Below the pieces are notes generated by a model. The model was not told the DNA's origin. It worked only from the letters and a program-made list of their open reading frames with translations, and did no database searches. A program made the position numbers and the translations under genes. This document shows positions 41,916 to 51,176 of a stretch of DNA of 64,000 nucleotides, one piece after another. The DNA comes from Aureivirga marina (GTDB taxonomy: Bacteria > Bacteroidota > Bacteroidia > Flavobacteriales > Flavobacteriaceae): positions 124,001 through 188,000 of the forward strand of contig NZ_JADPIB010000005.1 of the NCBI RefSeq assembly GCF_015767265.1. Direction: 5' to 3'. Numbering within the stretch: the stretch's first letter is position 1; the number at the start of each line of letters is the position of its first letter.

Positions 41916-42557
41916 ATGAAAAAGATAAGTATTTTATTGCTTTTAGTTACACTTTTGGTTTCGTGTGCAAGTATGAAAACTCCGGTCACTCATACAAAAC
42001 GAAACATTTCAACAGAACAAAATGTTTTAGAGAATAAACGAAAGATTATTTACAATGCTTATATCAATTTATCTATAAAAGAATTTGATTCTGCCGCAGT
42101 TCGAATTGAAAATATCATTAAATCAAAGAAAGGATTCATCATCGAATCTTCTTTAAATGAAACAAAATGTCGAGTTCCAGAAAATTTATTAATTGAAACT
42201 TTAGATGAACTAGAAACTTTAGGAAAAGTTCGATATAAAAATATTGAGGGAAAAGATGTTTCGGAAAGTTATTACGATGCGCAAACACGCTTAGAAAATG
42301 CGGAAGCAGCAAAAGCGAAATATTTAAAATTATTAGATAAAGCTGTTTCTGTACAAGATATTCTAGCAATTGAAAAAGAAATTGAGCGATTAAATGAAAA
42401 AATTGAATTGTTGAAATCAAAAATTGAAAATATTAATTATTTAAGTACATATTCAACAATTCGAATTCAATATAGACAAAAAGAAAAACTAGGAATTCTA
42501 GGTTATGTTGGTGCAGGATTATATCATTCTGTAAAATGGCTTTTTGTAAGAAATTAA
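41916..42557 (+). CDS. DUF4349 lipoprotein
   Basis: 213 residues. Lipobox LVSC (Cys17). The body shows the DUF4349 pattern: IIYNAYINLSIKEFDSAAVRIENIIKSKKGFI, CRVPENLLIETLDEL, GKDVSESYYDAQTRLENAEAAKAKYLKLLDKAVSVQDILAIEKEIERLNEKIELL (a long coiled coil) and YSTIRIQYRQ. A C-terminal short hydrophobic or amphipathic segment follows. These are envelope proteins of unknown role. It follows the LytTR gene by about 85 bp; the two may be co-transcribed. Confidence 0.85.
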   Translation: MKKISILLLLVTLLVSCASMKTPVTHTKRNISTEQNVLENKRKIIYNAYINLSIKEFDSAAVRIENIIKSKKGFIIESSLNETKCRVPENLLIETLDELETLGKVRYKNIEGKDVSESYYDAQTRLENAEAAKAKYLKLLDKAVSVQDILAIEKEIERLNEKIELLKSKIENINYLSTYSTIRIQYRQKEKLGILGYVGAGLYHSVKWLFVRN

Positions 42558-42562
42558 AATAA

Positions 42563-42592
42563 AGAGAGCTCACAAAATTGTGAGCTCTTCGT
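42563..42592 (+). terminator. Intrinsic terminator-like hairpin
   Basis: AGAGCTCACAA pairs perfectly with TTGTGAGCTCT around a 2-base loop. There is only a weak T run. Confidence 0.7.
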
Positions 42593-42745
42593 TTCAGTCT
42601 AAAAAATATATTGGGAAAATTGACGACTTTTTTTGATAATTAGAATTTAAATGAAATAAGATTCTAATTTTTATTTATAGATAAAACATTTAATTCTACT
42701 TATACCCTACCTTTTAAATTTCTTTTTTTATTTTAATCTTAAACA

Positions 42746-42783
42746 AAAAAATAGAGCTCACTTAAAAAATGAACTCTATTATT
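42746..42783 (-). terminator. Terminator of T9SS cargo gene 1
   Basis: ATAGAGctCA pairs with TGaaCTCTAT. The same hairpin is repeated at about 45017-45054 after the paralog. Confidence 0.65.
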
Positions 42784-42811
42784 ATGTAATATTTGAGGGA
42801 AAAATAATTCG

Positions 42812-44872
42812 TTATTTAATTAATAACGTTTTAGTTACGTTTTTATTTTCATTAATTACTTGTAAATAATAAATTCCTGTTTTTAAACCATGTGGAATCG
42901 TTTCTTTTTCTTTAGAAAAACTTTTTTGCAACATTAATTGTCCGATAGAATTATAAATAAATACATTTGTTTGTTGGTTTGAATTAGTTTCAATTGTTAC
43001 AAAATCATTTGAAGGATTTGGATACATTTTTATAATTGCATTTGTTAGATTCGTTTCTTCAACATCCAAAGCATTTATCGTATCAACAACATGTAATGTA
43101 TGATTTGTCGTTTTTCCATATCTATCTGTCGCAATAATATTAATATCAAAAGGAATTGTTTCAAAAGTATGTCCACTAATCATTCCTGTATTTTCATCCA
43201 AAATTAATCCACAAGGAATATTATCCGACGAATAAGTTAAACCAACACCTTCAGGATCTGTAAAAGCAGAATTAGGCAATGTGTAATCAAATTCCATTGT
43301 TGAATCCCAATCATAATCCGCTAAAGTTCCATTAGAAATTGGCGCTTCATCTTCCCCAACTTTTAACCAAAATTCTCTTGTAAAAGAATTTGTTCCATCA
43401 GAAGCTTGAATTGTAATTTTCGATTCTCCCAACGTATTTCCATCCACATTACTAATATTGAAATATTCTAAAATACTTAAAGGCGTAACATTAATATCAG
43501 AAGAAGGAATAAATGTTTCATTTGAAGAAGTTAATGTATACGTATTTGTTCCAAATCCAGCCAATTCTTCTCTAAAAAGTAAAGTTGTATTTAAACTTTC
43601 TCCTTGTGCTAACAAAACATTTTCTTTTGGACGAATAAATACCTCAGCATCTGGAAAAATAAACAATTGAAATTGCTCTTTATAGGATTCAAATCCGTTA
43701 GAAATATGAACAATTACTTTTGTTTCACCAACGACTCCTGAAGGATTTATATGTAATTCTCCATTTTCTACAGAAAAGCCAGCACAAGAAATAATTCTTG
43801 GATTTTCCACTTCAAAGTCATAATCGAAAACTCCATCCGAACCATCTAAATTTTTTACATCAAAAGGAACAATTGTCGCAGAATTCGTTGCTGATTGACG
43901 AATAAATTGTCCATTAATTGAAGGAACTTGAAAAGGTGGTTTATCAAAAGATACTTTAGAAATTACAGTATTTTTTGTATAAGAAATTATCTCATTATTA
44001 AATGTTGTAACATTTGTTAAAACACCGTCATTCACTACAACTGGATTTAAAGGGTTTGCTTCTTTTACCCAATTTACTCCGTCAGTTGTTGAAAATAATC
44101 TATCTTCTTCTTTAATTAAATGATTTCCATCTGTTCCTGCATATGGATGAATTTTTACAACTAGCCAAAGTTTATTATCATAAATGAAAGACGAACTAAC
44201 TCTATCTAAATTTGCTTCAAAAGGGAACTCATTTCTTGTCCAATTTGCTCCATCATTTTCAGAAACATATACACCTCTTTCATTATCGATAAAAGCCCAA
44301 TCTGTTTTATGTCCACCAAATAAAATTAATTTTCCATTTAAAGAAACCACTTTTTGATCCCAAAAGTGCGGAAAATCTGTTGATAATGCATTTGTTGCTT
44401 GAATCCAAGTAGAACCATTTTCTGTATACCAAACATCGTTATGTCCAGCTCCAGCAATTACAAATAATTTTTTGTTGTGAACTAGTACTTGATGTCTTCT
44501 TCTAGCTGGGAAAGGCGGAACAGCAGCAACTGTCCAAGTAATTCCATCTGTTGATGTTTTAATTTCATTCGTCATTCCACCAATATTACCTCCAATAGAA
44601 TAATATTTTCCTTTAAAAAAAACTGTTTTCGACCAAGCATTTAAAACATCACGTCCGACTAAAGTCCAATTTTCTCCATCCGTAGATTTTAAAACATCGT
44701 AATGTGAATAAAGTTCTTCATCAACATTTCCGAACATCCAAAGTTCATTATTTCTTTCTACAAAAGAATAATCATTAGACATTCTCATATTTGTTAAATC
44801 ATATGTTTGTGGTGCATTTTGTGCAAAAGTTATTACACTTATAAATAAAAAAAAGTAATAGATTTTCATCAT
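42812..44872 (-). CDS. T9SS-exported beta-propeller and Ig-like protein, paralog A
   Basis: 686 residues. Signal peptide MMKIYYFFLFISVITFAQ. Residues 30-310 are repeats with S.DG..WT (BNR/Kelch-like), such as KSTDGENWTLVG and YTENGSTWIQA. A novel beta region follows (about 330-500), then a cadherin-like/putative Ig domain TLPNSAFTDPEGVGLTYSSDNI. The C-terminus is a type A sorting domain: YPNPSNDFVTIETN, VFIYNSIGQLMLQKSF, GIYYLQVINENKNVTKTLLIK. A secreted or surface protein, substrate unknown. Close paralog of the gene at 45088, with duplicated terminator. Confidence 0.88.
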   Translation of the reverse strand: MMKIYYFFLFISVITFAQNAPQTYDLTNMRMSNDYSFVERNNELWMFGNVDEELYSHYDVLKSTDGENWTLVGRDVLNAWSKTVFFKGKYYSIGGNIGGMTNEIKTSTDGITWTVAAVPPFPARRRHQVLVHNKKLFVIAGAGHNDVWYTENGSTWIQATNALSTDFPHFWDQKVVSLNGKLILFGGHKTDWAFIDNERGVYVSENDGANWTRNEFPFEANLDRVSSSFIYDNKLWLVVKIHPYAGTDGNHLIKEEDRLFSTTDGVNWVKEANPLNPVVVNDGVLTNVTTFNNEIISYTKNTVISKVSFDKPPFQVPSINGQFIRQSATNSATIVPFDVKNLDGSDGVFDYDFEVENPRIISCAGFSVENGELHINPSGVVGETKVIVHISNGFESYKEQFQLFIFPDAEVFIRPKENVLLAQGESLNTTLLFREELAGFGTNTYTLTSSNETFIPSSDINVTPLSILEYFNISNVDGNTLGESKITIQASDGTNSFTREFWLKVGEDEAPISNGTLADYDWDSTMEFDYTLPNSAFTDPEGVGLTYSSDNIPCGLILDENTGMISGHTFETIPFDINIIATDRYGKTTNHTLHVVDTINALDVEETNLTNAIIKMYPNPSNDFVTIETNSNQQTNVFIYNSIGQLMLQKSFSKEKETIPHGLKTGIYYLQVINENKNVTKTLLIK

Positions 44873-45016
44873 GTTTTTGGGGTTTTAATTCTACATTCAT
44901 TTTTGTTTTTTAGATTCACATAAAAAACAATCCTATTTTGCGTTTCATCTATATATAAAACAGTTTTTGAAGTAAAAACCCTACTCTATTTTTGCTATTT
45001 TCCATTAATATTTACA

Positions 45017-45054
45017 CAAAAAAATAGAGCTCACTAAAAAATGAACTCTATTTA
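45017..45054 (-). terminator. Terminator of T9SS cargo gene 2
   Basis: Same AATAGAGCTCA...TGAACTCTATT hairpin as after the paralog, suggesting duplication of gene and terminator together. Confidence 0.65.
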
Positions 45055-45087
45055 CTTGATTTAAAAAAATTGGGGTAAAATATGTTT

Positions 45088-47157
45088 TTATTTCACTACT
45101 AAAGTTTTTGTAACGTTTTTATTTCCATTCATTATTTGTACATAATAAACTCCAGTTTTTAATTGATGTTGTATTGTTTCTTTTGCAGAAGAAAAACTAT
45201 TTTTCATCATTAATTGCCCAATTGTATTATAAATAAATACATCCGTTTTAGCTGTAGAATTTGTTTGAATTGTAATTAAATTTTCAGACGGATTTGGATA
45301 CAAATTAATTACTTCATTAGATAGTAAATTATCTTCAATATCTAAAGTAACACTTGTATCAGCAATCACATGTAAATTGTGATTTGTTGTTTTTCCATAT
45401 CTATCCGTTGCAATGATATTAATATCAAAAGGAAGTGATTCAAATGTATGACCTGTAATTTTTCCAGTTGCTTCATCGATAAATAATCCACATGGAATAT
45501 TATCAGAAGAATATTTTAAAGCAGCACCTTCAGGATCGGAAAACGAAGAAGTTGGTAAATTATAATCAAAATCAGAAGTTGAATCCCATTCATAATCTGT
45601 TAAAGTTCCATTTGAAACTGGTGCAGCATCATCACCAACTTTTAACCAAAATTCTCTTGTGAAATTACTTGTTCCATCAGTTGCATGAATCGTAAACTTT
45701 GTTTCACCTTCTACATTTGAATCAAAGTTTTGAATTCGGAAATATTCTAAAACACTTAATTCAAAATTACTTACATCAGAAGAAGAAACAAAAGATTCAT
45801 CAGAAGAAGTAAATGTATAAGAATTCGTTCCATAAGCAGCTAATTCTTCTCTAAACATTAAAATTCCACCTAAATCAGCCCCAGTAGCAACTAATTTATT
45901 ATCCATTTCTCGGATGTAATTATTACCATCAGGATAAACAAATAAATAGAAACTTTCTTTATAAGAGTTAAATCCATCTGTAATTGTGATTATCACTTTT
46001 GTTTCTCCTAATTTTCCAGAAGGTGTAATATGTAACTCACCATTTTCCACTGAAAAACCAGAACAAGTAATAATAGATTCGTCAAGAATTTCATATTCAT
46101 AATCAAATAAACCATCCGAACCATCTAAATTTTTCACATCAAATGGAACAATTGTCGCAGAGTTTGTACCTGATTGACGAATAAACTGTCCATCAATTGC
46201 AGGAACAATAAACGGAGCTTCTTCAAAAATTTCTTTCGTTGTCGTAGGTCCAGATTGTGAAAAAGAAATAATTTCATTATTAAAACTAGCAATAGCAGTT
46301 CTAATTCCACTATTTGCAACAATTGGATTTAAAGGGTTTGCTTCTTTTTTCCAAGTAATTCCATCGATTGAAGAAAATAATCTTTCTTCTTGCTTTTTTA
46401 AAGATTTTCCTTCATTTTTATGATACGGATTAATCTTTACAGAAAGCCAAAATTTTCCATCTTTTATAAAATGAGTGTGTATTAAATCTAAATTCACACC
46501 CTCGATTGGAAATTCATGTTTTGTCCAATTTACTCCATCATCTTCAGAAATATAAATTCCACGTTCGTTATCTACAAATCCCCAATCCGATTTATGTCCA
46601 CCAAATAAGATTAATTTTCCTTTAAAAGAAACAACTGTTGCATCCCAAAAATGAGGAAAATCAGATGATAAAGCATTTGTAGCTTGTGTCCAAGTAGAAC
46701 CATTTTCTGTGAACCAAACATCATTAAATCCAGCTCCAGCAATCACAAATAATTTGTTGTTATGTACAAGAACAGAATGTCTTCTTCTTGCAGAAAAAGG
46801 AGGCGTTGCTTGCGTTGTCCAAGTAATTCCATCTGTAGAAGTTCGAATTTCATTTGTCATAAATCCGTCGTTTCCACCAATCGAATAGAATTTTCCTTTA
46901 AAGTGAGCTATTTGCGACCATAAATTAATCGAGTTTTGTGAAACTAAAGTCCAGTTGTCACCATTTGTAGATTTTAAAACATCATATTCAGAATAGTTTC
47001 CTTGATCTACGTTTCCGAACATCCAAAGTTCGTTATTAACTTCTGCGAAAGTATAATCATTTTCTATTTTTAAAGAAGCTACATCGTAGTTTGTCGCAGT
47101 TTGTTGTGCTAGTGCACCACTAGCGATAAATAATAAAGAGTAAAATATTTTCTTCAT
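45088..47157 (-). CDS. T9SS-exported beta-propeller and Ig-like protein, paralog B
   Basis: 689 residues from ATG 47157 (MKKIFYSLLFIASGALAQ). Same architecture as paralog A: the BNR/Kelch-like STNGDNWTLV repeats, a beta-rich middle, the Ig-like domain LPTSSFSDPEGAALKYSSDNIPCGL, and the sorting domain LYPNPSENLITIQTN...VFIYNTIGQLMMKNSF...VKTLVVK-type end. The two copies are near-identical over whole stretches (for example FDVKNLDGSDG). They differ in insert length and in lineage-level substitutions spread along the protein, so duplication is not recent. Upstream of both genes is the word pair TTTTTAGATTCAC and CCCTACTC. Confidence 0.88.
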   Translation of the reverse strand: MKKIFYSLLFIASGALAQQTATNYDVASLKIENDYTFAEVNNELWMFGNVDQGNYSEYDVLKSTNGDNWTLVSQNSINLWSQIAHFKGKFYSIGGNDGFMTNEIRTSTDGITWTTQATPPFSARRRHSVLVHNNKLFVIAGAGFNDVWFTENGSTWTQATNALSSDFPHFWDATVVSFKGKLILFGGHKSDWGFVDNERGIYISEDDGVNWTKHEFPIEGVNLDLIHTHFIKDGKFWLSVKINPYHKNEGKSLKKQEERLFSSIDGITWKKEANPLNPIVANSGIRTAIASFNNEIISFSQSGPTTTKEIFEEAPFIVPAIDGQFIRQSGTNSATIVPFDVKNLDGSDGLFDYEYEILDESIITCSGFSVENGELHITPSGKLGETKVIITITDGFNSYKESFYLFVYPDGNNYIREMDNKLVATGADLGGILMFREELAAYGTNSYTFTSSDESFVSSSDVSNFELSVLEYFRIQNFDSNVEGETKFTIHATDGTSNFTREFWLKVGDDAAPVSNGTLTDYEWDSTSDFDYNLPTSSFSDPEGAALKYSSDNIPCGLFIDEATGKITGHTFESLPFDINIIATDRYGKTTNHNLHVIADTSVTLDIEDNLLSNEVINLYPNPSENLITIQTNSTAKTDVFIYNTIGQLMMKNSFSSAKETIQHQLKTGVYYVQIMNGNKNVTKTLVVK

Positions 47158-47289
47158 GTGTTGGGGTTTTATCATTTAATCATTTTGTTTTTTTAGATTC
47201 ACCTAAAAAACATTTCTAAACATTTTAACTTTGTTAATGTCATTTCAAGTAAAACAACTAGTAAAATGATTCCCCTACTCTTTTTCTAA

Positions 47290-47336
47290 AAAAAAATGAG
47301 GTTCTTATTCATTTTTAAAAATAAAAACCTCATTAT
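47290..47336 (-). terminator. Intrinsic terminator of the menD run
   Basis: AATGAGGTT pairs with AACCTCATT on either side of an A/T-rich loop; T run on the minus strand. Confidence 0.65.
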
Positions 47337-47342
47337 CAATAT

Positions 47343-47765
47343 TTAAAGTAATTTTATTCCGTTTTCTGAAATAGAAATTTTCTTTAGTTTATAAAGTCCT
47401 CCAATAGCACTTTTAAAAGCTTTTTTACTCATTTTAAAATGGTATTTTATAGAATCCGGATCACTTTTATCATTACATTCCGAATATCCACCTTCTTCTT
47501 TTAGCTTTTGTAAAACTGCTTCCATATTTTGATCAATAGTTTTCTTAAACCCTTGTGGTTGCAGTGAAACATCTACTTTTCCATCTTCACGAACTTTCTT
47601 TACAAAACCTTCTAATTTCTGTCCTTCTCTTACTTTTTGGTAAACTTCATTTCTATAAAGCATCCCTTCATATTCCTCATTTACAAGCACATGAATTCCG
47701 ATTTTTGTAAATCTTCCAATCACTATATCTACCTTGTCTCCTATTTTCAATTCGTTTTCTTCCAT
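47343..47765 (-). CDS. S1-like RNA-binding protein related to CvfB C-terminal half
   Basis: 140 residues. The N-terminal S1-type barrel reads LKIGDKVDIVIGRFTKIGIHVLVNEEYEGMLYRNEVYQKVREGQKLEGFVKKVREDGKVDVSLQP. The C-terminal part SKKAFKSAIGGLYKLKKISISENGIKLL is the winged-helix motif that ends CvfB/YitL proteins. CvfB normally has about 280 residues and several S1 domains, so this is a half-length form, common in Flavobacteria. It starts 4 bp after menD and should be translated with it. Confidence 0.78.
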   Translation of the reverse strand: MEENELKIGDKVDIVIGRFTKIGIHVLVNEEYEGMLYRNEVYQKVREGQKLEGFVKKVREDGKVDVSLQPQGFKKTIDQNMEAVLQKLKEEGGYSECNDKSDPDSIKYHFKMSKKAFKSAIGGLYKLKKISISENGIKLL

Positions 47766-47769
47766 TTGT

Positions 47770-49440
47770 TTATAAATTTTTAAAATATGATTTTAATACT
47801 TTATCGTTTTCATCACTTGGAGTAAATATTTCCAAGATTTTTGGTTGTTCTGATTCTTTATAAAATTCTTGTAACTCAGTATTTAATTCTTTCAAACTTT
47901 TGGCTGTATGATATGAAAAATCATACATTTTTGCCAATTGTTCTGCGGTTAAATTATGAGGTGTTACAAAATAATCTTCTGCATTTGTTTGACTTGGTCC
48001 AGGAATAAATTTAAAAATTCCTCCACCTGCATTATTTATTAAAATAATACGGAAATTTCTCGGAATATTAGCATTCCACAATCCATTACTATCATAGAAA
48101 AAACTAACATCACCAGTGATAAAAATTGTTTGTTTTTCACTTGCATACGCTGCTCCAACTGCTGTTGAAGTGCTTCCCTCAATTCCGCTCGTTCCTCGAT
48201 TACAATAAAAATGCAAAGTTTTATTGACATCAAAAAGTTGCGTGTAACGAATTACAGAACTATTGCTCAATTGTACATTTAAATTATCAGGAATTGTTTC
48301 TAAAATCGCTTCAAAAACTTTCATATCTGAGAAAGGAATAGAATTCATATAAATTTCATGATTTTCCTTTCTTTTATCTTTAATAGAAAGCCATTTTTCT
48401 TGATAATCACTTTTTGCATCTTCTGTTAAAAAGAAAAATTGACTAAAAAAGTTTGTTGGTGAAATTTCAAAATGATTTGTCAAACAATGAAATGTATTTG
48501 GTGCATTTTTTCTAGAAATATGCCAATGTTCTAGAGGTTTATGTTTTCTTAAAAATTGCTTTACTTTTTTAGAAACCACCATTCCGCCAAAACTCAATAA
48601 AATTTCTGGAGCTAAATCTTCTAATTCTGCTTCTTTTAAAGGAGCGATTAATTTATCAATACTATTAATAAATTTAGAATTTGGAATATTTGAAGTTGTT
48701 TCTGTAAAAACCAATACAGATGGATCTTTAATCATTTTTTCCATCTGAATAGAAAGTAATTCAGAAGGTTCATTTTGTCCAATTAAAACAATTTTCTTTT
48801 TTGCTTTATTCCATTTTTGAGCAAATTTATCCAAATATGAAACCTCAAGATATAATTCATCTTCCAGACTTTTTTGATAAATTTCATCTGAAGATTCCAC
48901 ATAATTAAAATCTGAAATTGTTTCATATAAAGGTTCATCCATTGGAACATTTATATGAACAGGACCTTTTTTATCTAAAGCAGTTTGTAAAGCTTTCTCT
49001 AATAAAACCTTGTTTGTTGTAGGTTCTTTTTCGATTAAATTTGCACTAAAAAGAATATGTTTTTCTAATACATTTTCTTGTCGAATTGTTTGTCCATCTG
49101 CAATATCAATTAAATGTTTTGGTCTATCAGCAGAAATTACAACTAAAGGTATATTATTATAATAAGCCTCAGCAACAGCTGGATAATAATTTAATAAAGC
49201 AGAACCTGAAGTACAAACAATTGCGACAGGTCTTTTATTTTGTTGTGAAATTCCTAATGCAAAAAAAGATGCACAACGTTCATCAACAACACTTAAAGTC
49301 TCTATTTTAGGATGATTTGAAAATCCGATTGTTAAAGCTGCATTTCTTGACCCTGGAGAAATTACAGCTGTTTGGATTCCATATTTTTCACAAGATAGCA
49401 CGACATCTTGTGCTATTTTCTTCTTAGGAAATTCTTGCAT
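47770..49440 (-). CDS. menD: SEPHCHC synthase MenD
   Basis: 556 residues. TPP-dependent enzyme that condenses isochorismate with 2-oxoglutarate in menaquinone synthesis. Visible are QTAVISPGSRNAALTIGF (about 20), HPKIETLSVVDERCASFFALG with the catalytic Glu region, PVAIVCTSGSALLNYYPAVAEAYYNN, and the TPP-binding GDVSFFYDSNGLWN...ILINNAGGGIFKF. The partner enzyme isochorismate synthase lies at 2.1-3.2 kb. Together with the S1-like gene, it forms a two-gene run with its own promoter region near 49450-49600. Confidence 0.95.
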   Translation of the reverse strand: MQEFPKKKIAQDVVLSCEKYGIQTAVISPGSRNAALTIGFSNHPKIETLSVVDERCASFFALGISQQNKRPVAIVCTSGSALLNYYPAVAEAYYNNIPLVVISADRPKHLIDIADGQTIRQENVLEKHILFSANLIEKEPTTNKVLLEKALQTALDKKGPVHINVPMDEPLYETISDFNYVESSDEIYQKSLEDELYLEVSYLDKFAQKWNKAKKKIVLIGQNEPSELLSIQMEKMIKDPSVLVFTETTSNIPNSKFINSIDKLIAPLKEAELEDLAPEILLSFGGMVVSKKVKQFLRKHKPLEHWHISRKNAPNTFHCLTNHFEISPTNFFSQFFFLTEDAKSDYQEKWLSIKDKRKENHEIYMNSIPFSDMKVFEAILETIPDNLNVQLSNSSVIRYTQLFDVNKTLHFYCNRGTSGIEGSTSTAVGAAYASEKQTIFITGDVSFFYDSNGLWNANIPRNFRIILINNAGGGIFKFIPGPSQTNAEDYFVTPHNLTAEQLAKMYDFSYHTAKSLKELNTELQEFYKESEQPKILEIFTPSDENDKVLKSYFKNL

Positions 49441-49600
49441 GTATTCAAGTTATTTTACCAAGACAAAGGTACATTTTATAAATCTTATAGATAAAGGATA
49501 TCTGAATAATATTTATTTTTAAGAAAAAGCTAATTTCCATACTGTAGAAGAACAGTCATATGCATTCTCTTTTAAATTTTTAATTGTATATTCGCAACTT

Positions 49601-50632
49601 ATGACAAATACAGACCTAGAAGATTTAAAAAAGATACTATCTACGCCAAAAAATATTGTGATAGTACCTCATAAAAACCCTGATGGAGATGCGATGGGAG
49701 CTAGTTTAGCTATGAAGTTATTTTTAGATAAAAAAAATCATAGAACAACGATAGTTACTCCTAATGATTATCCTGAATTTTTGAAATGGTTACCAAACTC
49801 ACATAAATCATACAAATTTGATTTACAGAATAGACAATCAAAAAGAGCAATAAATAATGCGGATTTGATATTCTTATTAGATTTTAATGCACTTCATCGT
49901 GTTGGAGACGATATGGAGAAAACATTAGAAAAATTTGAGGGAGATTTCGTGATGATTGATCATCACCAACAACCAGATGATTTGACAAGATTTATTTATT
50001 CAGATACAGAAATGTGTTCTACTTGTCAGATGGTGTATCATTTTATTGAAATGATGGGGGATAAAAATCTTTTAGATAAGGATATTGCAACTTGTATTTA
50101 TACTGGAATTATGACTGATACAGGTTCTTTCCGTTTCAGAAGTACAACAAGTACAACACATCGAGTTGTAGCAGATTTAATTGATTTAGGAGCTGATAAT
50201 GCAAGAATTCATAATAATGTATACGATACAAATTCATATAATCGTTTACAATTATTAGGAGTCGCTCTGAACAATTTAAAAGTAGTTCCTGAATTTAAAA
50301 CAGCTTATATTACTTTATCTCAAAAAGAGCTTGACAAACAAAGTTTTCAAAAAGGAGATACAGAAGGTTTTGTAAATTATGCTTTATCTTTAAAAGGAGT
50401 AATTTTTGCTGTAATTTTTATTGAAGATATTGAACAAGGAATTATAAAAATGTCTTTACGCTCTAAAGGAACTTTTTCTGTAAATGAGTTTGCTCGTGCA
50501 CATTTTAGTGGTGGTGGACATACGAATGCTGCTGGAGGAAGATCCACAATTTCATTACAGGAAACTGTAGATAAATTTTTAAATTTATTACCTAATTATA
50601 AAGAAGAAATTTCAGAATCTTATGAGGATTAA
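49601..50632 (+). CDS. nrnA: DHH phosphoesterase, NrnA type (oligoribonuclease/pAp phosphatase)
   Basis: 343 residues. DHH-DHHA1 fold: NIVIVPHKNPDGDAMGASLAMKLFL with the metal His and Asp residues (about 20-33), IFLLDFNALHRVG, VMIDHHQQPDD with the DHH triad (about 117-120), IYTGIMTDTGSFRF, and C-terminal GGGHTNAAGGRS. NrnA degrades short RNA or pAp to nucleotides. It overlaps gldI by 11 bases, an arrangement I recall from other Flavobacteria. Confidence 0.93.
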   Translation: MTNTDLEDLKKILSTPKNIVIVPHKNPDGDAMGASLAMKLFLDKKNHRTTIVTPNDYPEFLKWLPNSHKSYKFDLQNRQSKRAINNADLIFLLDFNALHRVGDDMEKTLEKFEGDFVMIDHHQQPDDLTRFIYSDTEMCSTCQMVYHFIEMMGDKNLLDKDIATCIYTGIMTDTGSFRFRSTTSTTHRVVADLIDLGADNARIHNNVYDTNSYNRLQLLGVALNNLKVVPEFKTAYITLSQKELDKQSFQKGDTEGFVNYALSLKGVIFAVIFIEDIEQGIIKMSLRSKGTFSVNEFARAHFSGGGHTNAAGGRSTISLQETVDKFLNLLPNYKEEISESYED

Positions 50633-51176
50633 CCAATTAGTATTATTCACAATCTTAATTAGTTTATTTGCTTGTAACAAGAACGAACCAAGAAAACCAA
50701 TTCAACGAAGAACTGCATCGTTTTTTAAAGAATCTATTGAAGAAAACAAAAGAACAAATGCTATCGAAGAAGAGGAAATTGAAAGAATTATCGCTTTAGA
50801 TAGTCTTAAAAATTATGAATCTAGTCCTTTTGGTTTTTGGTTTACTTATGAAAATAAAGTAGAAAATCTTTCTGAAACTCCAAAATCTGAAGATGTTGTA
50901 GTTTTTAATTACGAAATTAAAAATCTATATGGAGAAATTATTTATTCAGCAGAAGAAATTGGAGATCAAAAACTAATTATAGATAAAAGAGATGCTATCC
51001 AAGGTTTAAACGAAGGATTAAAAATGATGCATGAAGGAGAAATCATCACATTTATCTTTCCTTCTTTTATGGCTTATGGTTTAAATCTTCAGAAAGAAGA
51101 TGAACGAATTGGTCAAAAACAACCTCTTATTTATAAAGTAGAATTAAAATCGATAATTAAAAATAACCAAAAATGA
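50622..51176 (+). CDS. gldI: Gliding-associated FKBP-type prolyl isomerase lipoprotein
   Basis: 184 residues. Signal with lipobox LFAC (Cys17). The FKBP fold covers about 75-180: [46 protein letters not shown] and a closing YKVELKSI. It fits GldI, a periplasmic/outer membrane lipoprotein required for gliding and T9SS folding in F. johnsoniae. Start overlaps nrnA, and the stop overlaps the next gene (ATGA), so three genes are translationally coupled. Confidence 0.88.
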   Translation: MRINQLVLFTILISLFACNKNEPRKPIQRRTASFFKESIEENKRTNAIEEEEIERIIALDSLKNYESSPFGFWFTYENKVENLSETPKSEDVVVFNYEIKNLYGEIIYSAEEIGDQKLIIDKRDAIQGLNEGLKMMHEGEIITFIFPSFMAYGLNLQKEDERIGQKQPLIYKVELKSIIKNNQK

